A program made the position numbers and the translations under genes. A stretch of DNA of 14,755 bases, taken from the NCBI GenBank assembly GCA_002503595.1, contig DASC01000072.1, positions 1 through 14,755 of the forward strand, given 5' to 3'. The stretch is from Candidatus Methanogaster sp. UBA203. Lineage in GTDB: Archaea; Halobacteriota; Methanosarcinia; Methanosarcinales; Methanogasteraceae. Each line of letters begins with the position of its first letter. Within the stretch, counting starts at the first letter, position 1. Positions 14,182 to 14,755 of this stretch are shown in pieces. Under the pieces are notes generated by a model. That model made no database searches. It had not been told where the DNA came from and was given only the letters and a program-made list of their open reading frames with translations.

Positions 14182-14755
14182 ATAATCTTCATCGTGTCGT
14201 TGCCGAAGATGTCCACCACTTTGACCGCTACCCTGTACCTTCCCGGCTTGCACTCGTGATATGGAGTTTTCAGTTCCAGCTCCCGGTCTTTTTTGGTGCG
14301 AAAGCTCTGCCACTCGTTTTCAAAGATAAAATCACCTGTCCAGTGTTCTTCCCACATCTGGAGTTTTTTTTGAGGGAGTTCCATGCCGGGCAATGTCGCT
14401 TGTTCATCTGGATTTATCGGAACTCTAACAATCTCCCGCTTGCTCTCAAAGTCAAAGTCCACGCTCCAGTAATCAATCCAGTCTGTCCAGTGCTGCGTCA
14501 GAACTTCACGGGTCACAATACCGTTTTTATCCTTGCTAACCTTAACGATCTGCCCCTGCTCGACCACAATCTTATTTTTGCCATTTTTCAGGCTTTCGGC
14601 GGCGTGATTGATCGTGTCCTGCGAGTAGAACACGGAAAAGTCAGTCAACTCCACAGCAATGGCGTTTTTCTTTACATGCGGCTTGACCTCGATGTAGGAG
14701 ACATCATGGAATACCACCTGGTTCTTTTCAACAGCCCGCTTGTCAAACACATCGC
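14166..14755 (-). CDS. mod: Type III-like DNA methyltransferase Mod, C-terminal part (5' end outside window)
   Basis: The frame is open to the window edge. Reading upstream of a possible GTG at 14750 gives in-frame codons without a stop, so this is the C-terminal part (about 196 residues) of a longer protein. No catalytic methyltransferase motif (DPPY or FxGxG) lies in the visible part. The call rests on resemblance to the C-terminal extension of Mod proteins (WTDWIDYWSVDFDFES, WEEHWTGDFIFENEWQ, then YRVAVKVVDIFGNDT) and on its position as first gene of an operon ending in res. Such enzymes methylate adenine and give Res its sequence specificity. The stop overlaps the first MNT start by 4 bases, so translation is coupled. 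A different large DNA-binding protein is a less likely alternative. Confidence 0.7.
   Translation of the reverse strand, partial: DVFDKRAVEKNQVVFHDVSYIEVKPHVKKNAIAVELTDFSVFYSQDTINHAAESLKNGKNKIVVEQGQIVKVSKDKNGIVTREVLTQHWTDWIDYWSVDFDFESKREIVRVPINPDEQATLPGMELPQKKLQMWEEHWTGDFIFENEWQSFRTKKDRELELKTPYHECKPGRYRVAVKVVDIFGNDTMKIIEVSV

Noticed and set aside
14748..14750. GTG at 14750 as the true start of mod
   Set aside because: The frame stays open upstream to the window edge, the visible part lacks methyltransferase motifs, and 194 residues would be far too short.

Overview
The window looks like a chromosomal segment of a euryarchaeon, probably a methanogen or ANME-type relative. The archaea-specific large subunit of DNA polymerase D (DP2/PolC) carrying an intein, a DUF2325 gene beside a triple-FeoA gene, and a secreted LVIVD-repeat protein all point that way. 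No rRNA or tRNA is visible, so a finer placement is not supported.

Layout. Positions 1-2828 (minus strand) hold a cell-surface and toxin-antitoxin-like cluster. It runs from a 42-codon orphan signal-peptide ORF, through a HEPN-domain gene and a small nucleotidyltransferase-like gene with a collapsed catalytic loop, to a long secreted protein of 14 LVIVD blades that leaves the window at position 1. The last three genes abut or overlap by 1-4 bases. Positions 2829-3130 are intergenic and rich in inverted repeats. Positions 3131-5059 (minus) carry a three-domain FeoA protein, a hairpin terminator, and a coiled-coil DUF2325 protein, probably linked to metal or redox homeostasis. Positions 5060-5377 form the divergent promoter region towards DP2. 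Positions 5378-10273 (plus) encode DP2, interrupted at its catalytic NCDGDED motif by a 486-residue LAGLIDADG intein. Positions 10408-14755 (minus) are a visibly AT-richer type III-like restriction-modification operon: the C-terminal part of a Mod methyltransferase, a first MNT nucleotidyltransferase, a 19-codon remnant of its HEPN partner, a second and complete MNT/HEPN pair, and the Res helicase-nuclease. Every gene junction in this operon is an overlap or a gap of a few bases.

How the genes relate. The two ends of the window both contain MNT/HEPN modules tied by translational coupling to other genes: a type III restriction system on the right, a surface beta-propeller protein on the left. 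In the right-hand operon an exact 16-base direct repeat brackets the first MNT and the truncated HEPN, which marks a recombination event. The middle of the window (DP2 and the FeoA/DUF2325 pair) looks like core archaeal chromosome. The flanks look like acquired or rapidly evolving DNA.
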